From Nocardia amamiensis (GTDB lineage Bacteria > Actinomycetota > Actinomycetes > Mycobacteriales > Mycobacteriaceae), in contig NZ_JADLQX010000014.1 of the NCBI RefSeq assembly GCF_015477605.1, positions 124,001 through 188,000 of the forward strand: DNA of 64,000 bases, written 5' to 3'. The position numbers were made by a program, and so were the translations under genes. Each line of letters starts with the position of its first letter. Position 1 is the stretch's first letter. Below, one piece after another: positions 35,565 through 43,959 of the stretch. The notes beneath the pieces were generated by a model that was not told the origin of the DNA, did not search any database, and saw nothing but the letters and a program-made list of their open reading frames with translations.

Positions 35565-35582
35565 ACCAAGCAAATGCTTGGT
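35565..35582. promoter_or_regulatory. KstR2-type operator upstream of kstR2
   Basis: ACCAAGCAAATGCTTGGT is a perfect palindrome with 8-base arms around AA. It ends only a few bases before the kstR2 start, fitting autoregulation of kstR2 and control of fadA6 downstream. Confidence 0.85.
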
Positions 35583-35588
35583 TGTATG

Positions 35589-36206
35589 ATGGGCCGCGTG
35601 ACCGCACCAGACGCCTCGAAATCAGCACGGCGCAGCGAGCTGCTCGCCCTTGCGGCCGAATTGTTCGCCGAGCGGGGACTGCGCGCCACCACCGTGCGTG
35701 ACATCGCCGACGCGGCCGGAATCCTATCGGGGAGCCTCTACCACCACTTCGACTCCAAAGAGTCGATGGTGGACGAGATCCTGCGCGGGTTCCTCGACGA
35801 CCTCTTCGGCCGTTACCGCGAGATCGTCGCCTCCGGACTGAGTTCGCGAGACACCTTGGAAGCCTTGGTGCTCGCGTCCTACGAGTCGTTCGACCGCTGG
35901 CACGCCGCGGTCGCGATCTACCAGGCCGAGGCGAAACGGTTGCGCACCGCGGAGCGGTTCACCTACATCGCCGACTACAACCGCGAATTCCGCGAGCTCT
36001 GGCACCGGGTGCTGACCAATGGCGTACAGGACGGCAGCTTCCGGCCGGAACTCGACGTCGAACTGGCCTACCGGTTCCTGCGCGACACGGTGTGGGTCGC
36101 GGTGCGGTGGTACCGGCCCGGTGGCCCCATCACCGTCGACAACCTCGCCAAGCAGTACCTGACCATCGTGCTCGACGGGCTCACCGTCCCCGAGCACACC
36201 ACGTAG
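35589..36206 (+). CDS. kstR2: TetR family repressor KstR2
   Basis: This 205-residue TetR regulator closely follows M. tuberculosis KstR2: the helix-turn-helix reads LFAERGLRATTVRDIADAAG, then ILSGSLYHHFDSKESMVDEIL, and the C-terminal half has YRFLRDTVWVAVRWYRPGGP. KstR2 represses the HIP-degradation genes and is released by HIP-CoA. The start is ambiguous among ATG 35586, ATG 35589 and GTG 35598; all lie immediately after the operator, so the mRNA may be leaderless. fadA6 follows after ten bases. Confidence 0.92.
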   Translation: MGRVTAPDASKSARRSELLALAAELFAERGLRATTVRDIADAAGILSGSLYHHFDSKESMVDEILRGFLDDLFGRYREIVASGLSSRDTLEALVLASYESFDRWHAAVAIYQAEAKRLRTAERFTYIADYNREFRELWHRVLTNGVQDGSFRPELDVELAYRFLRDTVWVAVRWYRPGGPITVDNLAKQYLTIVLDGLTVPEHTT

Positions 36207-36216
36207 GAGTCCATAC

Positions 36217-37410
36217 ATGTCAGCACCTTCCGCGTCCCGTCGTCCGTATGCCCCGCTGCGGGACGCGTACGTGATCGATGCGGTACGCACCCCGGTCGGT
36301 AAGCGCGGCGGCGCACTGGCGGGCGTTCACCCCGCCGATCTGGGTGCGGCCGTGCTGCGCGGCCTGCTCGACCGCAGCCCGATCGATCCGGGGGTGGTGG
36401 ACGACGTCATCGTGGGTTGCGTCGACAACATCGGTCCGCAGGCGGGCAATATCGGCCGCACCATGTGGCTGACCGCGGGTTACCCCGAAGAGGTTCCCGG
36501 TGTCACGGTGGACCGGCAGTGCGGATCCAGTCAGCAGGCGATCAATTTCGGCGCGCAGGCCATCATGAGCGGCACCGCCGAAGTGATCGTGGCCGGCGGC
36601 GTGCAGAACATGAGCGCGATCCCGATCTCCGCGGCCATGCTCGCGGGCAAGGAATACGGCTTCGACTCGCCGTTCGTCGGCGCCGAAGGCTGGGACCACC
36701 GCTACGGCACCGGCGAGGTCTCGCAGTTCCGCGGGGCCCAGTTGATCGCCGAGAAGTGGGGCATCAGCAGGGAGGACATGGAGCGCTGGGCGCTGCGCAG
36801 CCACGAACGGGCCCGCGACGCGATCAAGAACGGCCGCTTCGACAACGAGATCGTTCCGGTCGGCGATTTCTGGATCGACCAGGGTCCCCGCGAGACCAGC
36901 CTGGCGAAGATGGCCGCGCTGCCGCCGCTGGCCGAAGGCAGCCCGCTCACCGCGGCGGTGGCCAGCCAGATTTCCGACGGCGCCAGCGCCACGCTGCTCG
37001 CGTCGGAGTGGGCGGTGCGCGAGTACGGCCTGACGCCGCGGGCGCGCATCCATCATGTGAGCGCGCGCGGAGCGGACCCGATCTTCATGCTGAGCGCGCC
37101 GATTCCGGCGACCAAGTGGGCGTTGGAGAAGTCGGGGCTCACCATCGACGACATCGATGTGGTCGAGATCAACGAGGCCTTCGCGCCGGTGGTGCTGGCC
37201 TGGTTGAAGGAGACCGGCGCCGATCCGGAGCGGGTCAACGTCAACGGCGGCGCGATCGCGCTCGGCCACCCGCTCGGTGCCACCGGCGCAAAGCTTTTCG
37301 CGACCCTCCTCAATGAGCTGGAGCGGGTCGGAGGTCGCTACGGCCTGCTGACCATCTGCGAGGGCGGCGGCACCGCCAACGCCACCGTCATCGAGCGCCT
37401 GCCGCGCTGA
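36217..37410 (+). CDS. fadA6: Thiolase FadA6
   Basis: This 397-residue acetyl-CoA acetyltransferase-type thiolase has the nucleophilic Cys102 in RQCGSSQQA, the His in GGAIALGHPLGATG (about residue 350) and the second Cys in ICEGGGTAN (about 382). FadA6 performs a thiolytic step late in the HIP pathway and sits beside kstR2 in related genomes. AGGAG lies upstream of the ATG. It shares the kstR2 transcript and operator, and a very strong hairpin ends it. Confidence 0.92.
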   Translation: MSAPSASRRPYAPLRDAYVIDAVRTPVGKRGGALAGVHPADLGAAVLRGLLDRSPIDPGVVDDVIVGCVDNIGPQAGNIGRTMWLTAGYPEEVPGVTVDRQCGSSQQAINFGAQAIMSGTAEVIVAGGVQNMSAIPISAAMLAGKEYGFDSPFVGAEGWDHRYGTGEVSQFRGAQLIAEKWGISREDMERWALRSHERARDAIKNGRFDNEIVPVGDFWIDQGPRETSLAKMAALPPLAEGSPLTAAVASQISDGASATLLASEWAVREYGLTPRARIHHVSARGADPIFMLSAPIPATKWALEKSGLTIDDIDVVEINEAFAPVVLAWLKETGADPERVNVNGGAIALGHPLGATGAKLFATLLNELERVGGRYGLLTICEGGGTANATVIERLPR

Positions 37411-37426
37411 TACCGGTGCGACGAGT

Positions 37427-37459
37427 GGCACGTCGGCGACTCGGGTTCGCCGACGTGCC
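37427..37459 (+). terminator. Strong hairpin terminator after fadA6
   Basis: The 13-base arm GGCACGTCGGCGA (37427-37439) pairs perfectly with TCGCCGACGTGCC (37447-37459) around a seven-base loop. It begins 17 bases after the fadA6 stop and also lies downstream of the convergent PEBP gene. Confidence 0.8.
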
Positions 37460-37503
37460 GCCGCGCCGACCGGGTCCAGGCGGGTGCGGCGAGGACGCCC
37501 CGC

Positions 37504-37980
37504 TCAGGCCGGTCCGCTGTCGACGGTGTAGGTACCGACCAGCTGACCGTGTCCGATACTTGCTTCCTCGATCGCGGCTTTCGCCTGCGCAACGGGTGTT
37601 TTCGAGTTCAATGAAACCGGGTGTGACAGCGCGTGCACGATGAATCGGTAGTGGTGCACTCCGGTCCCGGTCGGTGGGCACGGCCCGAAGTAATCGGCCA
37701 GGTCCGCGCTGTTGAGGCTGACCACACCGCCGTTCGGTGTCGCACCCTCCTCGCTGAAGGTCGTGGTCGGCGGGATGTCGCTGACCACCCAGTGGGTGAA
37801 CAGCCCGATGGGTGCGTCCGGGTCGTCCATGATCAGGGCGAGTCGGACAGCTGATTCCGGAACGCTCCACGTCAAAGGTGGCGGCCGATTCTTTCCGGTG
37901 CACGAGTAAACCTCCGGAATGGGTGCGCCATCGGCGAAAGCGCTACTGCTCACAGTGATCTCGTTCGTCGCAGGCATCGT
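37504..37980 (-). CDS. YbhB/YbcL family PEBP (Raf-kinase-inhibitor-like) protein
   Basis: This 158-residue protein has the PEBP fold signature: IPEVYSCTGKNRPPPLTW, LIMDDPDAP (anion-binding DPDxP), HWVVSDIPP, and GPCPPTGTGVHHYRF. The chosen ATG 37980 has GGAGG five bases upstream and gives the normal length. However, the frame stays open upstream, and 20 residues before this start it reads SVAACGDTG followed by a Thr-rich linker, as in lipoprotein versions of this family. The true product may therefore be a lipoprotein starting near 38100. Its function is unknown. Confidence 0.78.
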   Translation of the reverse strand, partial: TMPATNEITVSSSAFADGAPIPEVYSCTGKNRPPPLTWSVPESAVRLALIMDDPDAPIGLFTHWVVSDIPPTTTFSEEGATPNGGVVSLNSADLADYFGPCPPTGTGVHHYRFIVHALSHPVSLNSKTPVAQAKAAIEEASIGHGQLVGTYTVDSGPA

Positions 37981-38284
37981 GGCCTCCGCTCGAGTGGTAG
38001 TGGTCGAGTCCTTGGATTCGCCGGTGTCGCCACATGCCGCGACCGACGCCTGCGCCGGCACGGCGGAGACAGGCGAAACCGGTATGCGGTTATGGGTCAA
38101 GATTAGGCCGCCGATTCCCCGCCAACCAGGCGTCCGCGGTAAATGCGCTGGTCCGGGCGGTGGCCGAAGCACCGGTCCGGCCGATGGCGGTGTGTATGTC
38201 CGGTGGCGTTGCCGACCCGGGCCTTGCCGGGACGCGGAACGATATCGCGCGATGTGGCCGGATCAGCGCACGGATGCCGCGCGC

Positions 38285-38860
38285 TCACGGTAGGTCGGCG
38301 AGGGCTGCGACGACTGCCCATGCGTCGGCACGCGATTCCGATGTCCAAGGGGCCGTAGGTTTGTGGATGCGCAGCGAGACCACGCCGTGCAGGGCACACC
38401 ACACACGCAGTGCGAGGTCCGGCGCTTTCTCGGCGGCGGGTAACAGATCGGCGAGACGGCCCAGCAGATCCAGCCCTGGCCCAGTGCCGGATTCGACCGA
38501 GGGATCCGGGCGTTCGAACAGCAATTGGTAGGCGCCGGGATGATTCTCGGCCCACGTGAGATAGGCATCGATCAACGCACGCAGCCGGTCGGAGCGGGTG
38601 CCGGTGGAAGGGTCCGCGGCATCCAGCGCGTGCCGCAGCCGGCCGAACAGTTCCTCGGTCACGGCATAGTTCAGCGCATCCTGAGACGGGAAGTGCATGT
38701 AGACCGCACTGGGCGCGACACCGCAGGCCCGGGCGATGGCCCGCAGTGACGGCGTCGGCAACGCCTGCGGTTCCAGCAGCAGTTCGATCGCGGCGGCAAC
38801 CAACTCCGCGCGCAGCCGCTCACCCTCCCCGCGCGCTCGTCGCTGGCGTGTATCGGTCAT
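38285..38860 (-). CDS. TetR family regulator of the SDR-SRPBCC unit
   Basis: This 191-residue TetR protein has the helix-turn-helix in TPSLRAIARACGVAPSAVYMHF (about residues 38-60). A TetR_C-type ligand domain follows with YLTWAENHPGAYQLLFERP. GGGAGG lies upstream of the ATG at 38860. The divergent SDR gene starts 79 bases away, and the gap contains two copies of a TGAACA-type palindrome. It is the probable repressor of itself and of the SDR-SRPBCC genes. The ligand is unknown. Confidence 0.85.
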   Translation of the reverse strand: MTDTRQRRARGEGERLRAELVAAAIELLLEPQALPTPSLRAIARACGVAPSAVYMHFPSQDALNYAVTEELFGRLRHALDAADPSTGTRSDRLRALIDAYLTWAENHPGAYQLLFERPDPSVESGTGPGLDLLGRLADLLPAAEKAPDLALRVWCALHGVVSLRIHKPTAPWTSESRADAWAVVAALADLP

Positions 38861-38884
38861 CGAGCCTCCCTTGACAAGGATCAC

Positions 38885-38898
38885 TGAACAGCTGTTAA
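38885..38898. promoter_or_regulatory. TetR-type operator copy 1 (TGAACA palindrome)
   Basis: TGAACAGCTGTTAA is a palindrome with one mismatch at the outer position but one. It lies 25 bases (centre to centre) from the perfect copy at 38910-38923 and is closer to the tetR start. Confidence 0.6.
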
Positions 38899-38909
38899 GT
38901 ATAGCTAGA

Positions 38910-38923
38910 TGAACACCTGTTCA
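38910..38923. promoter_or_regulatory. TetR-type operator copy 2 (perfect palindrome)
   Basis: TGAACACCTGTTCA is a perfect 14-base palindrome (TGAACA/TGTTCA). It ends 16 bases before the SDR start and overlaps an alternative upstream ATG, which argues for ATG 38939 as the true SDR start. Confidence 0.7.
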
Positions 38924-38938
38924 CCTTCAGGAGGCGAC

Positions 38939-39724
38939 ATGAAGAACTGGGAAGGCGCGACCGCGGTCGTGACCGGTGCGAGTAGTGGGATCGGCGCGGC
39001 GTTCGCCACGGCCTTGGCCGAAAGACGTTGCAACCTGATCCTGGTGGCCAGGCGCGAGGATCGGTTGCGAAAGCTGGCGACAGACCTCGAACACACCTTC
39101 GGGATCCGGGCGCGAGTCGTCACCGCCGATCTTTCGATCCCCGCGGACGTCGAGCGACTCGCCGACGTGCTGAGCGCGGACGACAAGCCGATCGACCTGC
39201 TGGTCAACAATGCCGGTTTCGCAACCCACGGCCCGCTCGTCGACCACGACCCCGCGCGAACGCGCGAGGAGATCGCGGTCAACATCACCGCCGTCGCGGA
39301 ATTGACCCGGGCGGTTCTGCCGGACATGATCCGGCGCGGCGACGGAGCGGTGATCAACATCGCCTCCACCGCGGCGTTTCAACCGATTCCGTTCATGGCC
39401 GTCTACGGCGCGACGAAGGCGTTCGTGCTTTCGTTCACCGAGGCGCTGTGGGGCGAACTCGAAGGCAGTGGCGTCACCGCGCTCGCCGTGTGCCCGGGTG
39501 CCACCGATACCGAATTCTTCGAGGTGGCGGGCGAAGCCGCCAGCGTCGGACGACGGCAGACATCACAGCAGGTGGTGGCGACGGCGCTCCGCGAACTGGA
39601 CCGCCGCACGCCCCGGCCGAGCGTGGTATCCGGGCTGGCGAACGCGGTGTCGACGCGTCTGCCGCGATACCTGCCGCGCCGCACCACGATTCGCCTGACC
39701 CGTAGATTGGTCGCCGCGAAATGA
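38939..39724 (+). CDS. Short-chain dehydrogenase/reductase
   Basis: This 261-residue classical SDR has TGASSGIG at about residues 12-19, NNAG near 87 and the catalytic YGATK near 152. The C-terminal region is basic (RLPRYLPRRTTIRLTRRL). CAGGAGG lies upstream of the ATG. It is coupled to the next gene by an ATGA overlap and faces a TetR regulator. The substrate is not known, and nothing ties it to the steroid pathway beyond location. Confidence 0.82.
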   Translation: MKNWEGATAVVTGASSGIGAAFATALAERRCNLILVARREDRLRKLATDLEHTFGIRARVVTADLSIPADVERLADVLSADDKPIDLLVNNAGFATHGPLVDHDPARTREEIAVNITAVAELTRAVLPDMIRRGDGAVINIASTAAFQPIPFMAVYGATKAFVLSFTEALWGELEGSGVTALAVCPGATDTEFFEVAGEAASVGRRQTSQQVVATALRELDRRTPRPSVVSGLANAVSTRLPRYLPRRTTIRLTRRLVAAK

Positions 39725-40248
39725 CGATGTGCGCATTGCGACCCAGCAGCCTCGGCGACATCGCTACGATGCGCTGCCACTTGCGCAACGAACGTATCGT
39801 GGCGGCATCGGCCCAGCGCACCTTCGACATTCTCGCCACCGGCGAAGGGCAACCGGAGTGGGCCGCCGGATACCGGGCCACCACCTGGTACGGAACTGCA
39901 CCGCATGACGAGGGAACGATCCGCGACATCCACTTGCGCTGGATCACCGTGCGCGAACGATTCCTGGCCTGGGAGCCCGCTGCTCGTTTCACCTTCTCCG
40001 CCGATGCCATGTCAATCCCTTTGGCGCGCCGAATGATCGAGGACATCACCTTGGATCCCGTCGGACCCGACCGCTGCCGCCTGGTCTGGCAGGTCCACCT
40101 CGATCCGGCATCGGTTCTGCGCCCGATCGAATCCCTGGTGATGCGACGCATTTTCGAGCCGATGTTCGACTCCTTCGCCGCTGGACTCGCCCGATTCGCC
40201 GGCGCGCACCCTGATCAACTATCGGACCTGCCGCCTGCGGGACCATGA
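39721..40248 (+). CDS. SRPBCC family protein
   Basis: This 175-residue protein fits the START/SRPBCC fold: IVAASAQRTFDILATGEGQPEW near the N-terminus, a central beta-rich part (RWITVRERFLAWEPAARFTF) and a long C-terminal helix (MRRIFEPMFDSFAAGLARFAG). Such proteins bind hydrophobic ligands. The ATG at 39721 overlaps the SDR stop; a start at ATG 39769 (MRCHLRNE) would remove a leader of 16 residues. It is probably expressed with the SDR gene under the TetR regulator. Confidence 0.75.
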   Translation: MTMCALRPSSLGDIATMRCHLRNERIVAASAQRTFDILATGEGQPEWAAGYRATTWYGTAPHDEGTIRDIHLRWITVRERFLAWEPAARFTFSADAMSIPLARRMIEDITLDPVGPDRCRLVWQVHLDPASVLRPIESLVMRRIFEPMFDSFAAGLARFAGAHPDQLSDLPPAGP

Positions 40249-40283
40249 CGACAGCTGCGTCGGCCGTGGCCGCCCCGGAGAAG

Positions 40284-40313
40284 ACGGCCTTCGGTCTGTG
40301 CTCCGAAGGCCGT
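40284..40313. terminator. Bidirectional hairpin terminator
   Basis: ACGGCCTTCGG (40284-40294) pairs perfectly with CCGAAGGCCGT (40303-40313) over 11 bases with an eight-base loop. It lies between the convergent SRPBCC and ipdC genes. Confidence 0.75.
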
Positions 40314-40325
40314 CAACCTTTCGGA

Positions 40326-41411
40326 CTAGATCCTCGTCGAGTTCGCCCCATCGGGAAGCGCGGCGAGCACACCGATCCGCGCCACTGCGTCGGTGACGAT
40401 TCGGTCGATCAGCTCCTTGCAGGTGGGTAGGTCATCGATGATCCCGGTGACCTGGCCCGCGGCGAGCACACCCGCCTGAGTGTTGCCCTCGACCAGTCCG
40501 GCGCGCAGCAGCATGGGCGTATTCGCGGCCATGATGACCTGGGACCAGTTGAGATCCTTGGTCTTCCGCATGGTCAGTCCGTCGCGAACCATGGTGGACC
40601 ATTTCATGCCCGTCATGCTCTTGAACCGGGCCGCGTTCGCGACAGCCGCGGTGAGCCCGCGCCACCGACCCGAATGCTCCAGGCGCTGTACCAGTTCGGT
40701 GTTCAGCACGCGGTGCGGCATCCCGTCGACCTTCAGCGACACCACCGTGTCCTGCAGCTGCCTGCGCAGATATTCCTGCTTGACGGCGTCCGGGACCGTG
40801 CTCTCCTGAGTGAGCAGGAACCGGGTGCCCATCGCGATGCCCGCCGCGCCATAGGCCAGCGCGGCGGCCAACCCGCGTCCGTCGAAGAACCCGCCCGCCG
40901 CGATCACGGGAATGTCCACCGCGTCCAGCACCGATGGCAGCAGCAAAGTGGTGGCCACCGGGCCGGTGTGCCCGCCGCCCTCGCCGCCTTGCACAATGAC
41001 CGCGTCCGCGCCCCAGGCCGCCACTTTGACCGCGTGCTTGGCCGCACCGATCGACGGGATGACCACCACCCCGGCGTCTTTCAGCTTCGCGATCAAATCC
41101 TGTTTGGGCGCGAGCGCGAACGAGGCGACCGCCACCTTCTCCCGGATCAGCAGATCGATCCGCTCAGGTGCGTCGGCGGCGTCGGCCCGAATGTTGACGC
41201 CGAACGGTTTCCCGGTGTGCGCCTTGGTCTTCGCGATGGCCGCCGCCAGCTCCGCGAAGGTCATGGTGGCGGAGGCGAGGATGCCGAGCCCGCCCGCCTC
41301 CGCGGTGGCCGAGACCAGCCGCGGACCCGCCACCCACCCCATACCGGTCTGCACGATCGGGTGCTCGACCCCGACCAGATCGGTCAACGCGGTGCGCAGA
41401 TGTGCGGTCAT
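40326..41411 (-). CDS. ipdC: IpdC, nitronate-monooxygenase-like flavoprotein
   Basis: This 361-residue TIM-barrel flavoprotein of the 2-nitropropane dioxygenase family has PIVQTGMGWVAGPRLVSA at the N-terminus, VIVQGGEGGGHTG (about 170-182) and IPVIAAGGFFDGRGLAAAL, all FMN-binding. IpdC is the reductase of the HIP pathway that prepares the substrate of the IpdAB hydrolase. ATG 41411 overlaps the ipdB stop as ATGA. Length fits Rv3553 (about 355). A terminator follows. Confidence 0.9.
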   Translation of the reverse strand: MTAHLRTALTDLVGVEHPIVQTGMGWVAGPRLVSATAEAGGLGILASATMTFAELAAAIAKTKAHTGKPFGVNIRADAADAPERIDLLIREKVAVASFALAPKQDLIAKLKDAGVVVIPSIGAAKHAVKVAAWGADAVIVQGGEGGGHTGPVATTLLLPSVLDAVDIPVIAAGGFFDGRGLAAALAYGAAGIAMGTRFLLTQESTVPDAVKQEYLRRQLQDTVVSLKVDGMPHRVLNTELVQRLEHSGRWRGLTAAVANAARFKSMTGMKWSTMVRDGLTMRKTKDLNWSQVIMAANTPMLLRAGLVEGNTQAGVLAAGQVTGIIDDLPTCKELIDRIVTDAVARIGVLAALPDGANSTRI

Positions 41412-42166
41412 GCCGGGACCTCGGTTTCGCGAAGCTTCTTGGGATCCAGTACTTCTCGGATCAACCGAAGTTCTTCGGCAGTCGGCGTGCGCGTCTCGTC
41501 CGCCTCGGCGAGTCCCGCGATGTCGAAGGAAGTGTTCTCGGCGACCTCGTCGGCGGTTACGCCAGGGTGCAGGCTGCGGGCGCGCATGGTGTTGCCGGGA
41601 CCTTCGAAATCGAACACACCGAGGTTGGTCACCACACGGTGCAGGTGATGGAAGCGGTAGGCGGGGTTGGCCGGGTCCACCTTGTCGTAGCCCACGCCCG
41701 ACACGATGTCGACCCGCTCGGTGAACACGCGCTTGGAGTGCCGCGCGACCCAATAACTGGTGGCGTGATTGATGGTGTTGCCCGGCGCGCCGCGCACCCC
41801 GAACATCTGCCGGGTCGGCTGCTGCAGCGGACCGAACGCCGACAGGTTCTGGTTGCCGAAGCGGTCGATCTGATTGGCGCCCATCACCACATGCCTGCGA
41901 CCCGAGGCCACCACGTCGAAGACCCTCCGGAACGGAATCCACCCCTCGATCGCGGCTTTCCCGCCCAGCGGGGGAGTCTCGGCGAACAGAAGCGCTTCGC
42001 CGTCCGACAGCAACAGATCGGGTTCGGTGGTGAGCTTGGCCAACCGGGCGCCGAGGATGGACATCGGCGACATCGGGCTGGCCATGATTTCTCCCGCGCC
42101 GCGGAAGATCTCCGCGCAGGCGACCGCGCACACCTCGGCGCGGGTCACGATCTCGGTGCTGGTCAT
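41408..42166 (-). CDS. ipdB: IpdB, ring-opening CoA hydrolase beta subunit
   Basis: This 252-residue protein belongs to the CoA-transferase-like family. With IpdA it forms the COCHEA-CoA hydrolase that opens the last steroid ring. It shows the VVMGANQIDRFGNQNLSAFGP region and GAPGNTINHATSYW. A CoA-transferase nucleophilic Glu is not obvious, consistent with the hydrolase role reported for IpdAB. The stop overlaps the ipdC start; the gap to ipdA is 37 bases. Confidence 0.92.
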   Translation of the reverse strand: MTSTEIVTRAEVCAVACAEIFRGAGEIMASPMSPMSILGARLAKLTTEPDLLLSDGEALLFAETPPLGGKAAIEGWIPFRRVFDVVASGRRHVVMGANQIDRFGNQNLSAFGPLQQPTRQMFGVRGAPGNTINHATSYWVARHSKRVFTERVDIVSGVGYDKVDPANPAYRFHHLHRVVTNLGVFDFEGPGNTMRARSLHPGVTADEVAENTSFDIAGLAEADETRTPTAEELRLIREVLDPKKLRETEVPA

Positions 42167-42203
42167 CGCGCCTCCTGTGGCTTGCGGGACACGGTCGTCT
42201 GCA

Positions 42204-43079
42204 TCACGCCTCCTCGGCGAATCGGCGGACCGCGGTCTGGTACTGCTCCTCGGACCCGGACAGGTAGGTGTCGACGAACCGCTGCCACGCTTGCGGCGTC
42301 TTGGCGGACTCGACGTAGTGCTTCTGGAACTTCTCGTCCCGGCCGTAGCTGTCCGCGGCGAGAGTGAAATGCGCGCCGCCAGGGGCCTCCACCACGCCGT
42401 CGACCATCATTCGATTGAGCAGCAGTGCTTGTGGCGGAACGGTTTTCACCAGCTCGTCGGTCTCCACCACCCGTTCCACCGAGACGTAGCGTCGCTGCGC
42501 CGCCAGGCAGAAGAGATCGTCGAAGTACGGGTCGACGCCGGTGTAGGCGGCGTTGCCGTGCGCGTCGCCGAGATTCAGGTGCACCAGCGCCGCATCCAGG
42601 CGCAGCGCCGGCATGGCGATCAGAGTCTCCGGCGTGCCGTCCACCGGGTACGGCGATTCGACGGTCTTCAGTTCGCCCTCCCAGAAGTTCGGGACGTCCG
42701 ATCCGAGACCGGCACGGATCGGCAGGAACGGCAGTCGCGCCGCGGCCGCCTCCAGACCGCACTTGAGCATGCCCTCGTCCATCTCGCGGGCGACCAGCGA
42801 ACCGGAGGTTCGCGCCTTGGTGAACCAGGGGTCGTAGAACGGGGGCGAATCCAGCGAGACGAACCCGTAGTACGCCTTGCGCACCTTCCCTGCCGAGCAC
42901 AGCAGCCCGAGGTCCGGCCCGCCGTAGCCGACCACGGTCAGATCCGTGAGGTCCGATCGCAGGATGGCCCGCACCAGCGCCATCGGCTTGCGCCGGGAGC
43001 CCCAGCCGCCGATGCCGATGGTCATCCCGCTGCGCAGTTCGCCGACGACCTGGTCGAGCGACATCCGCTTGTCTCGCAT
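42204..43079 (-). CDS. ipdA: IpdA, ring-opening CoA hydrolase alpha subunit
   Basis: This 291-residue protein is very similar to M. tuberculosis IpdA across its length: GMTIGIGGWGSRRKPMALVRA near the start, YGGPDLGLLCSAGKV, DSPPFYDPWFTKARTSG and NLGDAHGNAAYTGVDPYFDDL. I chose ATG 43079 (MRDKRMSLD) because it matches the family start and has GGAG nine bases upstream. The frame is open 19 residues further upstream. It lies between echA20 and ipdB in one transcript. Confidence 0.92.
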   Translation of the reverse strand: MRDKRMSLDQVVGELRSGMTIGIGGWGSRRKPMALVRAILRSDLTDLTVVGYGGPDLGLLCSAGKVRKAYYGFVSLDSPPFYDPWFTKARTSGSLVAREMDEGMLKCGLEAAAARLPFLPIRAGLGSDVPNFWEGELKTVESPYPVDGTPETLIAMPALRLDAALVHLNLGDAHGNAAYTGVDPYFDDLFCLAAQRRYVSVERVVETDELVKTVPPQALLLNRMMVDGVVEAPGGAHFTLAADSYGRDEKFQKHYVESAKTPQAWQRFVDTYLSGSEEQYQTAVRRFAEEA

Positions 43080-43132
43080 TGCTTTTCGCTCCATCTCCGA
43101 TGGTCGGCTCGCCGCGGGCCGACCCGCTGTGT

Positions 43133-43909
43133 TCACTGCCCGGCCTTGCGCGCCGCGAGATCGTCGTCGAACCGGGCGCGGATCTCGTCGGCGACGCCGG
43201 CGAGGTTGAGTTCGAAGGTGAATCCCTGCTCGTACCGGTAGCTGCGGTGCACGTCCTGCACGTCGATGCCGTTCAAGGCCCGCTTCGCCGCACGGATCAC
43301 CCGGCCGTCCTTGGCCGCGATGTTCTTGGCCAATTCCAAAGCCGCCGCGTCCAGTTCGGCGCGCGGTACCACCTGGTACACCGAGCCGTAATGGTGCAAC
43401 TGCTGCGCGGTGACGGTGCTTGCCGTGTAGAACAGCGCGCGCATCAGGTGCTGGGGCACCAGGCGCGCCAAGTGGGTCGCCGCGCCGAGCGCGCCGCGGT
43501 CTACTTCGGGCAGCCCGAACGTGGCGTCATCGGAGGCGATCACGATGTCCGCGTTGCCCACCAGCCCGATGCCGCCGCCCAGGCAGAAGCCCTGCACCAC
43601 CGCGACGACCGGCACCTGGCACTCGTAGACCGCGGCGAAGGCTTCGAAGCAGCCGTGGTTGGCGTCGATCAGCGCCTGATGGCCGGGCTTGCTCTGGATC
43701 TCCTTGATGTCCACGCCCGCGTTGAAACCGCGGTTCTCCGCGCGCAGCACCACCACCCTGGTATCCGGATCGCGGCCCGCCGCGCGCACCTCGTCGGCGA
43801 TGGTGAACCAGCCCTCGGTGGGGATGGCGTTGACCGGCGGGTAGTCGACCGTGACCACGGTGATGCCGGTGGATTCGGAGTGGCGGCTGATCCCCATCGC
43901 AAGTCCCAT
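43133..43909 (-). CDS. echA20: Ring-opening hydrolase/enoyl-CoA hydratase EchA20
   Basis: This 258-residue crotonase family protein has VDYPPVNAIP, NAGVDIKEIQ (oxyanion loop), QGFCLGGGIGLVGNADI and LPEVDRGALGAATHLARLVPQHLM, matching EchA20. EchA20 hydrolyses a ring of the HIP-derived CoA ester. The start is ambiguous (ATG 43909 or ATG 43897); both lie just after the KstR2-type operator. ipdA begins 53 bases after its stop. Confidence 0.9.
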   Translation of the reverse strand: MGLAMGISRHSESTGITVVTVDYPPVNAIPTEGWFTIADEVRAAGRDPDTRVVVLRAENRGFNAGVDIKEIQSKPGHQALIDANHGCFEAFAAVYECQVPVVAVVQGFCLGGGIGLVGNADIVIASDDATFGLPEVDRGALGAATHLARLVPQHLMRALFYTASTVTAQQLHHYGSVYQVVPRAELDAAALELAKNIAAKDGRVIRAAKRALNGIDVQDVHRSYRYEQGFTFELNLAGVADEIRARFDDDLAARKAGQ

Positions 43910-43930
43910 CGTCGGTGCACGCATTGGCAA

Positions 43931-43948
43931 AGCAAGCAGTTGCTTGGT
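43931..43948. promoter_or_regulatory. KstR2-type operator between echA20 and the SDR genes
   Basis: AGCAAGCAGTTGCTTGGT is an 18-base palindrome with one mismatch, with the same arms (AAGCA/TGCTTGGT) as the other two sites. It lies between the divergent echA20 and SDR starts and ends 11 bases before the SDR start. Confidence 0.82.
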
Positions 43949-43959
43949 AGGTTAGCACG

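Noticed and set aside
40326..42131. An apparent long fusion upstream of ipdC
   Set aside because: The upstream part is the wrong frame of ipdB. ipdC starts at ATG 41411, which overlaps the ipdB stop.
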